Positions 8,013 to 16,997 of a stretch of 37,504 nucleotides of DNA are shown in pieces. Source of the DNA: Acidobacteriota bacterium. GTDB lineage: Bacteria > Acidobacteriota > Terriglobia > Bryobacterales > UBA6623. Position 1 is the stretch's first letter, and the number at the start of each line of letters is the position of its first letter. The notes beneath the pieces are model-generated. The model saw only the letters and a program-made list of their open reading frames with translations, made no database searches and was not told where the DNA came from. The position numbers and the translations under genes are program-made. Location: contig JAQCLD010000034.1 in assembly GCA_027592785.1 (NCBI GenBank), positions 1 through 37,504 on the forward strand, written 5' to 3'.

Positions 8013-9623
8013 TCAAAACGTGGACAGCGGACGCTCTTCTGATCCGAATCGCATAAGCAGTTCCCTGATCATCTCAGAGGCGGGCAGCCGGACGACTCGT
8101 GGCCTGACGATGATGAGCAGGTCCGTGCTATTCGTGCGTAGCTTTTGCTGGCTCAACAGCGTGCTCACGACTGGAATTCCCGTCAATCCTAGCGGTGTGC
8201 TGCGCGTGCTCCTCGTTTCATCGATGGCCATGCCGGCGATGATCGCTGCCTCACCTTCACGTAGGCGGACGTGCGTCTCCAACGTGCGGTTTACCAGAAT
8301 GGGTACGCCGTTGACGGATCCTCCGGCAAGGAGATTGAACTCGGCTTGCAACTGCAGTGACACCTCTCCGGATCCGTGGACGGTCGGCGTCACATTGATG
8401 CTCAGGCCCAGATCCTCGAACGTAAATGACGGCGGCGGCAGCGCGAAACCGGTGTCCGGTTCATCCGGGTCCAGGCCCGATCCCGGCTGGAAGGAAGAGG
8501 TGATGATCGGGAATCTCTCGCCGATACGGACTTGCGCTTCTTTGCCATCCGTCGCACGTACGGACAGCTGCTGGGCCGTCGAGCCTGTCCCGGCGCGAAG
8601 CTGGGCGACCAACCGCGAGTTTCCCACGCCGATGCCCAGGCGGGTGTCGCCGCCTCCGATGAGAATCTGACCGCTGCTATCCAATTCCGGGGGCGTAGCG
8701 TTCAGAATCGTCGAATAGTTGGTGATGGGGAAACTCGACGGAAGCGACAGCCCCAGCTCACGGTCTCGTTCTTGGTTGTAGGCGATCAGTTCGACTTCCA
8801 GTACTATTTCGGCACTGGGCAGCAGCAAACGCTCCAAAAGGAGCCGCGCCATGCGCGCCTTGGCCGGCGAATCTCGAATTGTGACGAAATTCCGGGACGG
8901 CACGACGAATAGCCGCCGGATCTCCAGGGTCTGTTGGACGGCCTGAGCTACCTCCGTCGCATCCTGTGGCGTCACCGCTTCCGGGATGGCCACGTTGACT
9001 GTCACTACGGGTTCCAGTTCGGTGCGCTTGGCCGGCGTATCGTCAGCGATGAGCGCCAATTTGGCCGTCAAGGGGATGACGAAAGCCGTGGCGACTTCAT
9101 TCAAACTGATCACGGCGTCATCGAAGTCGACATCATCGAGGTGGAACTTCGTCGGCTCAGCGCCTCTGAAGCCTTCGTCGAAAATCACGTCGATTCCGTA
9201 CTCACGGAAAACGCGCTCATAGGCCTCTTGAAGCGTTCCGTCGATCCGGAAAGAAGCGATCTTGTGCTCGATTTCGAGTTCCGTAGGTCCCAGTGCTTCG
9301 CGGAGCAGGTCGTTCTGATCGAAAAAGTCCCCGGGAGGCACGCCAGCCTTTCCGAGTATGGTCTGCGCTTCCGCGGTTTCGCCAGAGATACGGATGGCGA
9401 TGACCTGGGCGGTAGCGGCGCGCAAGCGGTCAGCGGCTCGCAGGTACTTCCTGTTGTCGGGGGCTGCGGCCCGCGCCTGTAAGTAGTGGGAATAGGCCTC
9501 CAGATCCTGGCCACGCACCTCTGCAGCCTGTCCTAGCTGGTAGTGCTGCTTCGCGGCATCTTCCGCGAAGCCAGCCGGAGCCGTCAACAGCGTCAAAACT
9601 AGGAGGGTAGGGAGAAGCCGCAC
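8013..9623 (-). CDS. Secretin (GspD/PilQ)-family outer-membrane protein
   Basis: Exported secretin-like protein of about 536 residues. From GTG 9623 the N-terminus is a clean signal peptide (MRLLPTLLVLTLL, Ala-rich, likely cut after GFA). A longer TTG start at 9659 adds 12 residues including two Asp, which is less signal-like. After the signal come a TPR-like helical segment (HYQLGQAAEVRGQDLEAYSHYLQA), an STN/secretin-short domain (ASFRIDGTLQEAYERVFREYGIDVIF), an N1-type domain, and the C-terminal secretin domain with VELIAYNQ, GLSLPSS and the conserved end GIPVVSTLLSQQ...TDLLIIVRPRVV. Secretins form outer-membrane gates for type II secretion or type IV pili. No other secretion or pilus gene lies nearby, so this may be a stand-alone copy or belong to a dispersed system. 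Ends in TGA, convergent with the OmpA-like gene. Confidence 0.85.
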   Translation of the reverse strand: MRLLPTLLVLTLLTAPAGFAEDAAKQHYQLGQAAEVRGQDLEAYSHYLQARAAAPDNRKYLRAADRLRAATAQVIAIRISGETAEAQTILGKAGVPPGDFFDQNDLLREALGPTELEIEHKIASFRIDGTLQEAYERVFREYGIDVIFDEGFRGAEPTKFHLDDVDFDDAVISLNEVATAFVIPLTAKLALIADDTPAKRTELEPVVTVNVAIPEAVTPQDATEVAQAVQQTLEIRRLFVVPSRNFVTIRDSPAKARMARLLLERLLLPSAEIVLEVELIAYNQERDRELGLSLPSSFPITNYSTILNATPPELDSSGQILIGGGDTRLGIGVGNSRLVAQLRAGTGSTAQQLSVRATDGKEAQVRIGERFPIITSSFQPGSGLDPDEPDTGFALPPPSFTFEDLGLSINVTPTVHGSGEVSLQLQAEFNLLAGGSVNGVPILVNRTLETHVRLREGEAAIIAGMAIDETRSTRSTPLGLTGIPVVSTLLSQQKLRTNSTDLLIIVRPRVVRLPASEMIRELLMRFGSEERPLSTF

Positions 9624-9679
9624 TAATAACCTAACGTCTGGACAATCCGGCCCGTGCAAACGATCTTACTTCTTCGCTG

Positions 9680-11362
9680 CTAACCGTTCCACTCCGCGTC
9701 CAGCGGCACGACGACGTGCAGGTTCGACCCGTGCCCTGGGTTGGACTCGACCGACAGCGAGCCGCCCAAGCCGCGCACACGCTGCTTTACGCTGCGCGGG
9801 CCCAAATGCAGGGAGTCCAGCTCATCCAGTCCAAACTTGCCGCTGAAGTCATAGCCCCTGCCGTTGTCGTCCACGGACAGGTGTAGGTCGCCGTTCTTTC
9901 GCTCCATCGAAAATAGAACATGAGTCGCTTGCGAATGTTTGTAGACGTTGTGCAAGGCCTCGCGCGCGATCTTGAGTACCTGGCCCTTAACCTCGCCCGT
10001 GGCCGGGAACTCAGCGCCAGGATCGGACATCATCGTGATGGCCACGCCGCTCTCTTTTTGGAAGGCGTCGATCAGCCTCTTCGTTGAGGCCCGCAGCGAG
10101 ATGTCGTCGGATTCGACCGGCCGCATCCGCAGGATGAACGTGCGCATCTCGGATACCAGCTTTCTCGAAAAATCGTACAGCGCGACCAGATCCCGCTCCG
10201 CGGCCTCCGGGTCGCGCTCACGCAGCTTGCGAATGATGTTGAGGCGCATCTCGAAGCTGATGATGCTCTGCAATGGGCCGTCGTGAAGATCGTGAGCCAT
10301 TCTCACCCGCTCGCGCTCGTACGCCTCATGCTCGGTTCGACGAACGACTAGAAGGTGCAGAATCGCCTCGCGGAAAAGATGCGAGACCTCGATGAGTCGA
10401 CGCATTTGTCCGTTGCTGGCGCCGCCAGGGCTGTTGAAGATGAGTAGTCTTCCGACGATGTTTTCACCCTCGCGCAGTCCGCATCCGACGGCGTTGTAGA
10501 TCTCTAGGGTTTGGATGATGTACGTATGCAGATCGAACTCGCGGTGGATGCTGCTGTCCTGACCTTCGGGCAGCGATACGTCATTGGAGTGAAAATCGAG
10601 GTTCTTGCCGACGAAACAAGCCCACTCCTGACGGCTGTCGAATTCGATTGGCGCTGGGTCGGAGGCATCCCTGCGCGGAGGATAAATGCATAGAGCGTAG
10701 TAGTCCGCCTTGGGGTCCCAGAACGCCAAGACCGCCCTGGAGCACTTGAGCCAGACCGTGAGCTCCTGTAACGCGGACTCGACCGCCACGACGAGTTGCG
10801 CTTCGGATTGGCCCGGCGCGCGCACCAGGGCCTCTCCGATTCGCCTTTCTAGCCGTTGGCTTTGGATGCTGAAGTAGTACCCTAGGGCTCCGCCGACCAT
10901 CAGCAGGAACAGCAGCGAGCTGAAGGAGAACCGATAGTCGCTCGGCGTACTGATAAACAGCCGTGTTAGCCAGAACAGCACGCTGACGCCCGTGACGATT
11001 AAGACCTCCCTGGCCTCGTGCAGCAGCGCTGCCTCGATCACCAGAAAGTAGAACAACAGCAAGGCCATCCCCGTCTCGGCGTTGGTGCTGAGTAAGGCCA
11101 AAGTAGCCATCGCCACTAAGTCGACGGCGAGGATGACTTGTAGGGAGCCGCGGATACGCGGACTTCGCCGGTAGATCAATAGGCCAGCGCTGTAACAAAC
11201 AACGACCGCTCCTACGATTGCGCTGACGCTGGCGTCTCCCGCAATCGCGCCGGCCCCTTCGATGAAGAGATATCCGAGGGTGAGTCCGAAACGAAGGACC
11301 GCAAGATGGGTGACCCGCCGCGCCTGCAATACGAGTCCGTCTGTGAAACGATCAATTGGCAC
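9680..11362 (-). CDS. Membrane sensor histidine kinase, NarL/DegS type
   Basis: A 560-residue two-component sensor. Residues about 15-165 hold six hydrophobic segments, followed by a GAF-like domain (about 190-335), a HisKA_3 dimerisation/phosphoacceptor domain (ERVRMAHDLHDGPLQ, phospho-His about 360) and a HATPase_c domain with N-box REALHNVYKHS (Asn about 472), DDNGRGYDF (498-506) and GLGGSLSVES. This layout belongs to kinases that signal to LuxR/NarL-type response regulators. No response regulator is encoded in the window, so its partner is elsewhere. GTG start 11362 without a strong Shine-Dalgarno; the gene upstream on the same strand ends at 11441. The 78 bp between them contain overlapping inverted repeats. 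Signal sensed is unknown. Confidence 0.9.
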   Translation of the reverse strand: MPIDRFTDGLVLQARRVTHLAVLRFGLTLGYLFIEGAGAIAGDASVSAIVGAVVVCYSAGLLIYRRSPRIRGSLQVILAVDLVAMATLALLSTNAETGMALLLFYFLVIEAALLHEAREVLIVTGVSVLFWLTRLFISTPSDYRFSFSSLLFLLMVGGALGYYFSIQSQRLERRIGEALVRAPGQSEAQLVVAVESALQELTVWLKCSRAVLAFWDPKADYYALCIYPPRRDASDPAPIEFDSRQEWACFVGKNLDFHSNDVSLPEGQDSSIHREFDLHTYIIQTLEIYNAVGCGLREGENIVGRLLIFNSPGGASNGQMRRLIEVSHLFREAILHLLVVRRTEHEAYERERVRMAHDLHDGPLQSIISFEMRLNIIRKLRERDPEAAERDLVALYDFSRKLVSEMRTFILRMRPVESDDISLRASTKRLIDAFQKESGVAITMMSDPGAEFPATGEVKGQVLKIAREALHNVYKHSQATHVLFSMERKNGDLHLSVDDNGRGYDFSGKFGLDELDSLHLGPRSVKQRVRGLGGSLSVESNPGHGSNLHVVVPLDAEWNG

Positions 11363-11396
11363 TGGAGTCGCCGTTCGCTCTCAAGATGAGAACGGA

Positions 11397-11433
11397 CTAT
11401 CGGCTCGATTCTACCCGATAGCGGATCGCTATC
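11397..11433 (-). repeat. Overlapping, mutually exclusive inverted repeats
   Basis: CTATCGG (11397-11403) pairs with CCGATAG (11415-11421). The GATAGCG at 11417-11423, which overlaps that right arm, pairs with CGCTATC at 11427-11433 across a GAT loop. One segment can therefore join only one hairpin at a time. On the minus strand this lies between the 11441 gene and the kinase start and includes TAGAAT, a possible -10 element. It may be an attenuator-like switch or an operator for a dimeric regulator; no U-tract follows. Confidence 0.4.
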
Positions 11434-11440
11434 CGGCTGA

Positions 11441-12313
11441 CTAAGGCTGAATTGAGCTCGGTTCTAGGAGCGACTCGTTGTCCTGTTCTGGGGCGGCAAC
11501 CTGTTCGAACTCCACCGTCGCCTCGAGGCGCTGTCCAGTCGGACTCACGTCAAACTGCAAGGTGCGCTCACCCGAGAGCGCGTCCACCGCTGGATCGTAC
11601 GTGATGATGATGTTCGCCTTGCCGCCGGGCTGCACATCCTCCGGATCGATCTGCACCGTCAGGCCGTCTGGAACTTTTCCAGCCGGCTCAATTCTGAGCC
11701 TAAATCCGGTTGGAGCATGGCTGGTTACGCTAATCGTCTTGGCGGTCGCTTCGGTCAAGCCTGCAGGAAAAATGACCTTGGACTCGTCCATCGACATCAT
11801 CTGGCGCATTTCGCCGATCGAGGGAACCACTACGCCGCCGCCTTGCGGAATCATCGTGCCCGCCGGCTGCCCCAGAGCTGCGGCGGTGCTGGGGCCCGCG
11901 ATGCCGAACGGCGTCCTGCGCTTATCCGGAGGCGGCAAATGGAGATACCATTCGCCGTCGATCAGCCTCCATAAGCCTCCAACCGGAACGGGTACCGGCT
12001 TGTTGGCGGCCACCATGGGGACAATCGACATGGCCACAATCATGACCCGCGCCGAACGGAAATCGTCGCTCCAGGTGATGCTCTTGATCTCGTGGCCCAG
12101 GATGCGGCTCTTTTGGACGTTGTAGTAGAGCTCCTTCGAGGACTCATCGACGAAATCTTCCGCTTGCCGGAACTGTCCCGCCTGGCACTTTTCGTAAAAT
12201 TCCGACACGCGCGCCGTCAGGGAGGAAACCAGTTCCTCCGGCGCAACTTGTTCGAATTGCGCCGAAGCGATGCCAGACAAGCTGAACGCAAGGATGAATA
12301 GCAGGCTACGCAT
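11441..12313 (-). CDS. Exported protein of unknown function with C-terminal Ig-like domain
   Basis: I do not recognise this 290-residue protein. The start is set at ATG 12313: AAAGGAG lies 7 nt upstream and a signal peptide follows directly (MRSLLFILAFSLSGIASAQ). An open frame extends further upstream but has no such signals. Residues about 20-140 form a helical and beta region (VSEFYEKCQAGQFRQAEDF...KELYYNVQKSR) ending in a WRLIDGEWYLHLPPP segment, typical of SnoaL/NTF2-like or Tim44-like domains where a Trp-rich strand precedes the end. A Gly/Pro/Met-rich linker follows. Residues about 195-280 are a beta-sandwich of the type that restrains bacterial Ig-like or DUF1573 domains (VTSHAPTGFRLRIEPAGK...PGGKANIIITYDP). 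It ends in TAG, 78 bp before the sensor kinase on the same strand. Likely periplasmic; its role is unknown. Confidence 0.7.
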   Translation of the reverse strand: MRSLLFILAFSLSGIASAQFEQVAPEELVSSLTARVSEFYEKCQAGQFRQAEDFVDESSKELYYNVQKSRILGHEIKSITWSDDFRSARVMIVAMSIVPMVAANKPVPVPVGGLWRLIDGEWYLHLPPPDKRRTPFGIAGPSTAAALGQPAGTMIPQGGGVVVPSIGEMRQMMSMDESKVIFPAGLTEATAKTISVTSHAPTGFRLRIEPAGKVPDGLTVQIDPEDVQPGGKANIIITYDPAVDALSGERTLQFDVSPTGQRLEATVEFEQVAAPEQDNESLLEPSSIQP

Positions 12314-12383
12314 ACGACAACTCCTTTGATTGTAATGGATTCGACGTAGGTAGCCGCCCATTCGGTTGTGCCTGGTGGAAAGT

Positions 12384-13271
12384 TTATTGACCTTTGGCGA
12401 TGTCTCGATGAACGATCTTGGCCCCATGACCCGCTGCGTCCAGTCGCCGGCGAATCTCCTCCGAGATCATCACCGACCGATGACGACCGCCCGTGCAGCC
12501 AATGCTGATTGTCAGGTAGCTCTTGCCCTCGGCGGCGTAGTGCGGGATGAGATAGTTCAGCAAATCCGACACCCGCCCGATAAACTCTTGCGTCTGTGGG
12601 AAAGACGAGACGTAGTCAATGACCGTCTGGTCGTGTCCCGTCATCTCCTTGCCGCCCGGAAGGTAATGTGGATTCGGTAAGAAACGGACGTCGAAGACGA
12701 TATCGCTGTCGATAGGCACTCCGTGTTTGAAGCCGAAACTCTCCAGCGTCACCAGAAGTCCCGGATTACGAGCGCTCTCACCGAAGCGATCCGTTATCAA
12801 GCGCCGGAGGTCGTGAATGTTGTAGCGCGAGGTGTCGATCGTCAAGTCGGCAAGGGCTTGGATGGGCGCCAACTGATCGCGTTCCACGCGGATCTGATCC
12901 AGAACTGAATCGGATTGTCCTAACGGATGCGGACGACGCGTCTCGCTGAATCGCCGCTGCAGGACTTCGTCGCCGGCCGTCAGAAAAAGCAGGGTTGTCG
13001 GAGCTTCCTTTTTTAGTTCAGCCAGCACTTCTGGAAATTTGCGGAGGCCGACCCCCTCCCGGACGTCGACGACCAGCGCGGCGCGCTTGATTTCGTCCGA
13101 GGCGCGACACAGTTCGACGAACTTGGGTATCAACTCAACCGGTAGATTATCGACTGCGTAGTAGTCGAGGTCTTCGAAGACCCGCAACGCGGTCCCTTTT
13201 CCCGAGCCGCTCAGGCCAGTCAGGATGACGTGTTCAGCGTTGCTCGTTTCAGTTGGCGGGCGATCAGACAT
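12384..13271 (-). CDS. rapZ: RNase adapter protein RapZ (YvcJ family nucleotide-binding protein)
   Basis: A 295-residue P-loop protein. Walker A is GLSGSGKG (about 19-26). The family signature DLDYYAVDNLPVELIPKF follows, and the C-terminal domain carries YLTISIGCTGGRHRSV near 245-265. In enterobacteria RapZ senses amino-sugar levels and guides RNase E to the GlmZ small RNA; in Bacillus the homologue YvcJ/GlmR binds UDP-GlcNAc. Outside gamma-proteobacteria the target is unknown, so only the family name is firm. ATG start at 13271, stop TAA. It is 70 bp upstream of the exported protein gene on the same strand and divergent from the hydrolase across 94 bp. Full length, with no missing motif seen. 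Confidence 0.93.
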   Translation of the reverse strand: MSDRPPTETSNAEHVILTGLSGSGKGTALRVFEDLDYYAVDNLPVELIPKFVELCRASDEIKRAALVVDVREGVGLRKFPEVLAELKKEAPTTLLFLTAGDEVLQRRFSETRRPHPLGQSDSVLDQIRVERDQLAPIQALADLTIDTSRYNIHDLRRLITDRFGESARNPGLLVTLESFGFKHGVPIDSDIVFDVRFLPNPHYLPGGKEMTGHDQTVIDYVSSFPQTQEFIGRVSDLLNYLIPHYAAEGKSYLTISIGCTGGRHRSVMISEEIRRRLDAAGHGAKIVHRDIAKGQ

Positions 13272-13365
13272 GGCGTGGAGGCTCCCAGAAACGCTTCCAG
13301 TATAAGGGCTCCACGAGACTTTCCGCGGTCACTCCGAGCTGGGTGCCGATGTCCTCAAGTACCCT

Positions 13366-14214
13366 GTGAGAGTGGCGGAAATCAAACCAAGAGGTTCAGT
13401 TGAGGATAGGGAATCCCTGCCGTCGCTCGCCGATTTCGGGTGGTTTGATGAGGGCCGCGGCCAGCCGATTATTTTCCTCCACAGCTCCGGCGCTTCGCGG
13501 CGGCAGTGGGCGCGGCTCAGGGAACCCTGGCGGGACCGATACAGGGCGCTGGGACTTGACCTGTGGGGCTACGGAGATACGCCGTTGCCCGCTCAACCAG
13601 CTGACTTTGACCTGGGCCGTGAAGTCGCCCTGGCGCGATCTTTGCTCAGTCGAATCGACGAGCCATTTCATATCGTTGGCCATAGCTATGGAGGCGCTGT
13701 CGGTCTGCGCTTGGCCTTGGATTTCCCCGAACAAGTACTCAGCGTCAGCGTGCACGAACCCGTTCTGTTCCACTTGCTGCGCCAGGAGCAATGCACGGAG
13801 GAATGGGAAGAGATATCGCGGGTCTCGAGCGAGGTGCTGAGCTTGATCGATCAGCACGACCTGTCCGGCGGCGCAAGAATATTCGTCGACTATTGGAACG
13901 GAGATGGGGCCTGGAGCAGCCTCACGGCCGACCAGCAAGAGCGCACGGCGAACGCCGCCCGCAAGGCCCCGCTCGATTTTGCGGCTCTATTTGGGGAATC
14001 TGATCCGTTGAGCCGTTTTGGCACCCTAGCCGGAAAGGTGCTGCTCACGGTCGGCGAGCGCACCCGGAAGCCAGCTGCCAAGGTAGCTGCTCTGATTGGC
14101 AGCGTTTTGGGGCCCGGTTCGCTCCACGTTCTTCCAGGCACAGGGCACATGGCCCCCATCACGGCTCCCGAACTGATTCGGCCCCTGATTGAAGGGCGCA
14201 TCCAGCTGGTTTAG
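13366..14214 (+). CDS. Alpha/beta-fold hydrolase
   Basis: A 282-residue cytoplasmic hydrolase of the alpha/beta superfamily. Visible elements are the oxyanion-hole strand IIFLHSSGASRRQW, the dienelactone/epoxide-hydrolase-like DLWGYGDTP turn, the nucleophile elbow VGHSYGGAVGL (Ser about 107) and the catalytic His in LPGTGHMAP (about 261). The acid is probably the Glu or Asp after the VLLTVGER strand (about 225-231). The substrate cannot be predicted. GTG 13366 is the first possible start but has no Shine-Dalgarno; a second GTG two codons on is equally possible. It lies 83 bp upstream of htpG on the same strand. Stop TAG. Confidence 0.85.
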   Translation: MRVAEIKPRGSVEDRESLPSLADFGWFDEGRGQPIIFLHSSGASRRQWARLREPWRDRYRALGLDLWGYGDTPLPAQPADFDLGREVALARSLLSRIDEPFHIVGHSYGGAVGLRLALDFPEQVLSVSVHEPVLFHLLRQEQCTEEWEEISRVSSEVLSLIDQHDLSGGARIFVDYWNGDGAWSSLTADQQERTANAARKAPLDFAALFGESDPLSRFGTLAGKVLLTVGERTRKPAAKVAALIGSVLGPGSLHVLPGTGHMAPITAPELIRPLIEGRIQLV

Positions 14215-14297
14215 TTTCACTGCTTCGCGTTGCGTAGTAGAATAAGACACTCAACTCACAATACCTGACTGTATTACGCTCAACCCGGAGGTTGACT

Positions 14298-16256
14298 TTG
14301 GCCGCAACTGTTCAATCCGAAACTCGAGAATTTCAAGCAGAAACCAAGCAGCTTCTCGACTTGGTCATCCATTCGCTCTACACCAACAAGGACATCTTTC
14401 TCCGCGAACTGATTTCGAACGCCTCAGACGCGCTCGATCGCATCCGCTTTGAGTCACTCACGACCGCCGATCTGCTGGGCGCTTCTGAAATCCTTGAGAT
14501 CCGGCTCGATGTCGACATCGCCGCGCGCAGCCTCTCGGTTTCCGACAACGGTATCGGGATGAGCCGCGAAGAGGTGATCTCCAATATTGGATCGATCGCC
14601 AAATCAGGCACGAAGGAGCTCGCCCAGAAACTGAAAGAGGCCAAGGGCGGGCAGGCTCCGCTTGATTTAATCGGCAACTTCGGCGTCGGTTTCTATTCGG
14701 CGTTCATGGTCGCCGATCGTGTCGTAGTGGAAACTGTTCGAGCGGGGGAATCAGAAGCGACTCGCTGGGAATCCCGCGCGGATGGGACATACACGATCGG
14801 CGCAGGCACGCGCCAAAGCCGTGGGACGGTCGTCACTCTGTATCTCAAACCGCCCGACTCCGAGGCTGGTATCCAGGATTACACCGACGAATGGTCCTTG
14901 GAGAACATTGTCAAGCGCTACTCCGACTTCGTTAACTATCCGATTCGCCACAAAGTTACTAGCGAAAAGAAAGAGACCGACGAGAAGGGCGTTGTCATGC
15001 CGGATGGGACTACGACCATCGTGACCGACGACAAGACGCTCAACTCGCAGATGCCAATTTGGGTCCGTTCAGAGAGCGAAGTCTCCGACGAGGATTTCGA
15101 CGAGTTCTACCGGCAGATCTCCGGCGACTGGGAGAAGCCCATGCTGCGCTTCTCGTACAAGGCGGAAGGCGTTTCCGAGTACCGGACGCTAGTTTACGTT
15201 CCGGCGGCGAGCCCTCAGGACCTGTACTTCTATAACTCCGATTTTGGTCTTCGACTCTACGCGCGGCGGGTGCTCATCATGGACCGCTGCGAAGAGTTGC
15301 TGCCGCGATTCCTGCGATTCCTCCGCGGAATCGTCGACGCTGCCGATCTTCCGCTGAACGTCTCGCGCCAAATGTTGCAGGAAAATCGGCACATCGCGCA
15401 GATACGCAAGTGGCTCACCCGCAAAGCTCTCGACTCGCTCGCCAAACTCCAAAAGGATGAGCCGGAAAAGTATCTGGCTTTCTGGAAAGAGTTCGGTCGA
15501 GCGATGAAAGAAGGAGTTGCGTCCGAATTCCAATACAAAGACCGCATCGCGGAATTGATGTTATTCGAGTCCTCTGCCGATCCTGAGGCGATGACGACAT
15601 TCGCGGGCTACGTAGGCCGCATGAAGGACGGCCAGGAGGATATTTACTACCTCTCTGGAGAATCCCGAACGATGTGTCAGAACTCGCCGCTGCTGGAGGG
15701 TTTTCTGGCGAAGGGTTATGAGGTTTTGTTCCTTACGGATGGAGTCGATGAACTCGCATTGCAGTACTTGCCCGAGTATGACGGCAAGAAACTAAAGTCG
15801 GTTGCCAAGGCGGATGCGAATCTCGGCTCCGCGGATGAGAAGAAAGAAGCCGAAGCCAAGCTGAAAGAGTCCAGTGAAAAGTTGAAAGGGCTAACCAGCG
15901 CGCTGGCAGAAGCTCTCAAGAGCCAGGTCAAGCAAGTGCGCCTGTCGAATCGCCTGACCGAGTCGCCCGCTTGCCTCGCCGCTGAGGAGCACGACATGAG
16001 TCCCCAGATGGAGAGGCTGATGCGTATGAGCCAGGGCGAGTCGGCGCCTCGCCAGAGACGCATCCTGGAATTGAATCCTAGCCACCAGATCGTCCAGCGG
16101 CTACAAGCGCGTTACGGCGCTGCCGCGGATGATCCGCAAATCGGCGAGTACGCTGAGCTGCTCTACGGCTATGCGGCACTGGCGGAAGGATTGGACTTGC
16201 CCGATGCCGCTCGCTTTAACAAACTGCTGGCAAGCTTGATGGCTCGAGACGCCTAG
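14298..16256 (+). CDS. htpG: Molecular chaperone HtpG (Hsp90)
   Basis: Bacterial Hsp90, a cytoplasmic ATP-dependent chaperone, 652 residues compared with 624 in E. coli. TTG 14298 is chosen because GGAGG at 14287-14291 is 6 nt away; TTG 14292 would overlap the Shine-Dalgarno. The N-terminal GHKL ATPase is clear: FLRELISNASDALDRIR, DNGIGMSREE, GNFGVGFYSAFMV. The middle domain contains WVRSESEVSDEDFDEFY, LPLNVSRQMLQENR and LRFLRGIVDAADLP. The C-terminal dimerisation domain holds the SPACL motif. Its stop TAG (16254-16256) overlaps the stop of convergent trmJ (16253-16255) through a shared CTAG. A small insertion near DTGK...VVMPDGTTTIV accounts for part of the extra length. No CIRCE-like repeat was seen upstream. 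Confidence 0.97.
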   Translation: MAATVQSETREFQAETKQLLDLVIHSLYTNKDIFLRELISNASDALDRIRFESLTTADLLGASEILEIRLDVDIAARSLSVSDNGIGMSREEVISNIGSIAKSGTKELAQKLKEAKGGQAPLDLIGNFGVGFYSAFMVADRVVVETVRAGESEATRWESRADGTYTIGAGTRQSRGTVVTLYLKPPDSEAGIQDYTDEWSLENIVKRYSDFVNYPIRHKVTSEKKETDEKGVVMPDGTTTIVTDDKTLNSQMPIWVRSESEVSDEDFDEFYRQISGDWEKPMLRFSYKAEGVSEYRTLVYVPAASPQDLYFYNSDFGLRLYARRVLIMDRCEELLPRFLRFLRGIVDAADLPLNVSRQMLQENRHIAQIRKWLTRKALDSLAKLQKDEPEKYLAFWKEFGRAMKEGVASEFQYKDRIAELMLFESSADPEAMTTFAGYVGRMKDGQEDIYYLSGESRTMCQNSPLLEGFLAKGYEVLFLTDGVDELALQYLPEYDGKKLKSVAKADANLGSADEKKEAEAKLKESSEKLKGLTSALAEALKSQVKQVRLSNRLTESPACLAAEEHDMSPQMERLMRMSQGESAPRQRRILELNPSHQIVQRLQARYGAAADDPQIGEYAELLYGYAALAEGLDLPDAARFNKLLASLMARDA

Positions 16257-16993
16257 TCTCCGTCGTGGTCGAACTTCCAGCGCAGCTGCCGCAGCATGGC
16301 CATCAGCAGTTGAGAGTCCGCCGGTGCCAGACGCAATCGGGTGATCCAGCGACGCACCTTGTGGGTTTGGGCTTCTTCACTTCCATCGAAAATGAAACCG
16401 CTGTCGCTTAACAGCGGCAGCAGCAGCCCTAGGATGCGGTCTCGCTCCTGTGCGGAAACCGACGCTGGCGTTTTCAGCCTCGGGATCGCTCTGGCGTGGC
16501 GGGCGATCTCGTAGCAAACCAAGGCCACCGCTTGGCCCAGATTCATCGAGGGGCAGTCCGGGTTTGTCGGTATCTCCAACAGCCAGTCGCAGTGCGACAG
16601 GTCCTCACGCGACAGGCCGTATTTCTCGGGACCGAACAGAATCGCCACCGGGCGATCTTCCAGATGAGTACGGATAGCGTGGCCTGCCGTGGTCAGCTCT
16701 TTCTGCACCAGATCGGTTGAACGGCCTTTTGCCGCTGATGTCGCCGCGACCAACGAGGCGTCGCCCAGTGCCTCCGCGAAACTCGATGTAACCCGAGCGT
16801 TCTGCAAGACCTTGGCCGCCCCCATCGCCGACTTGGCTTCGCGGAAGGCCTTCTCCCAGGGGTCGACGAGCCACAAGTCCTCGAATCCGAAATTGTACAT
16901 GGCCCGTGCCGCAGCCCCGATGTTGAGCGGATTACGCGGTTGGACAAGGACGATTCGTAGTCGTTTCTTAGTCTCGGAAGACACGGGCTCCAA
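16253..16993 (-). CDS. trmJ: tRNA/rRNA 2'-O-methyltransferase, TrmJ-type SPOUT family
   Basis: A 246-residue SPOUT-fold RNA methyltransferase, the same length as E. coli TrmJ, which methylates ribose at tRNA position 32 using AdoMet. Family motifs are present: motif 1 VLVQPRNPLNIGAAARAMYNFG, ATSAAKGR, motif 2 AILFGPEKYGLSRE, and motif 3 IPTNPDCPSMNLGQAVALVCYE, which forms the trefoil-knot AdoMet site. The C-terminal extension (about 175-246) is the TrmJ-type helical domain. Start is TTG 16993 or GTG 16984; neither has an ideal ribosome binding site. It diverges from the ppiD-like gene with only 19 bp between starts. The exact target base could differ (TrmJ versus other TrmH-like enzymes). Confidence 0.88.
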   Translation of the reverse strand: MEPVSSETKKRLRIVLVQPRNPLNIGAAARAMYNFGFEDLWLVDPWEKAFREAKSAMGAAKVLQNARVTSSFAEALGDASLVAATSAAKGRSTDLVQKELTTAGHAIRTHLEDRPVAILFGPEKYGLSREDLSHCDWLLEIPTNPDCPSMNLGQAVALVCYEIARHARAIPRLKTPASVSAQERDRILGLLLPLLSDSGFIFDGSEEAQTHKVRRWITRLRLAPADSQLLMAMLRQLRWKFDHDGD

Positions 16994-16997
16994 GTCC

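Noticed and set aside
14215-14297. Heat-shock operator (CIRCE) or sigma32 promoter before htpG
   Set aside because: No TTAGCACTC-type inverted repeat and no sigma32 -35/-10 pair with correct spacing were seen.
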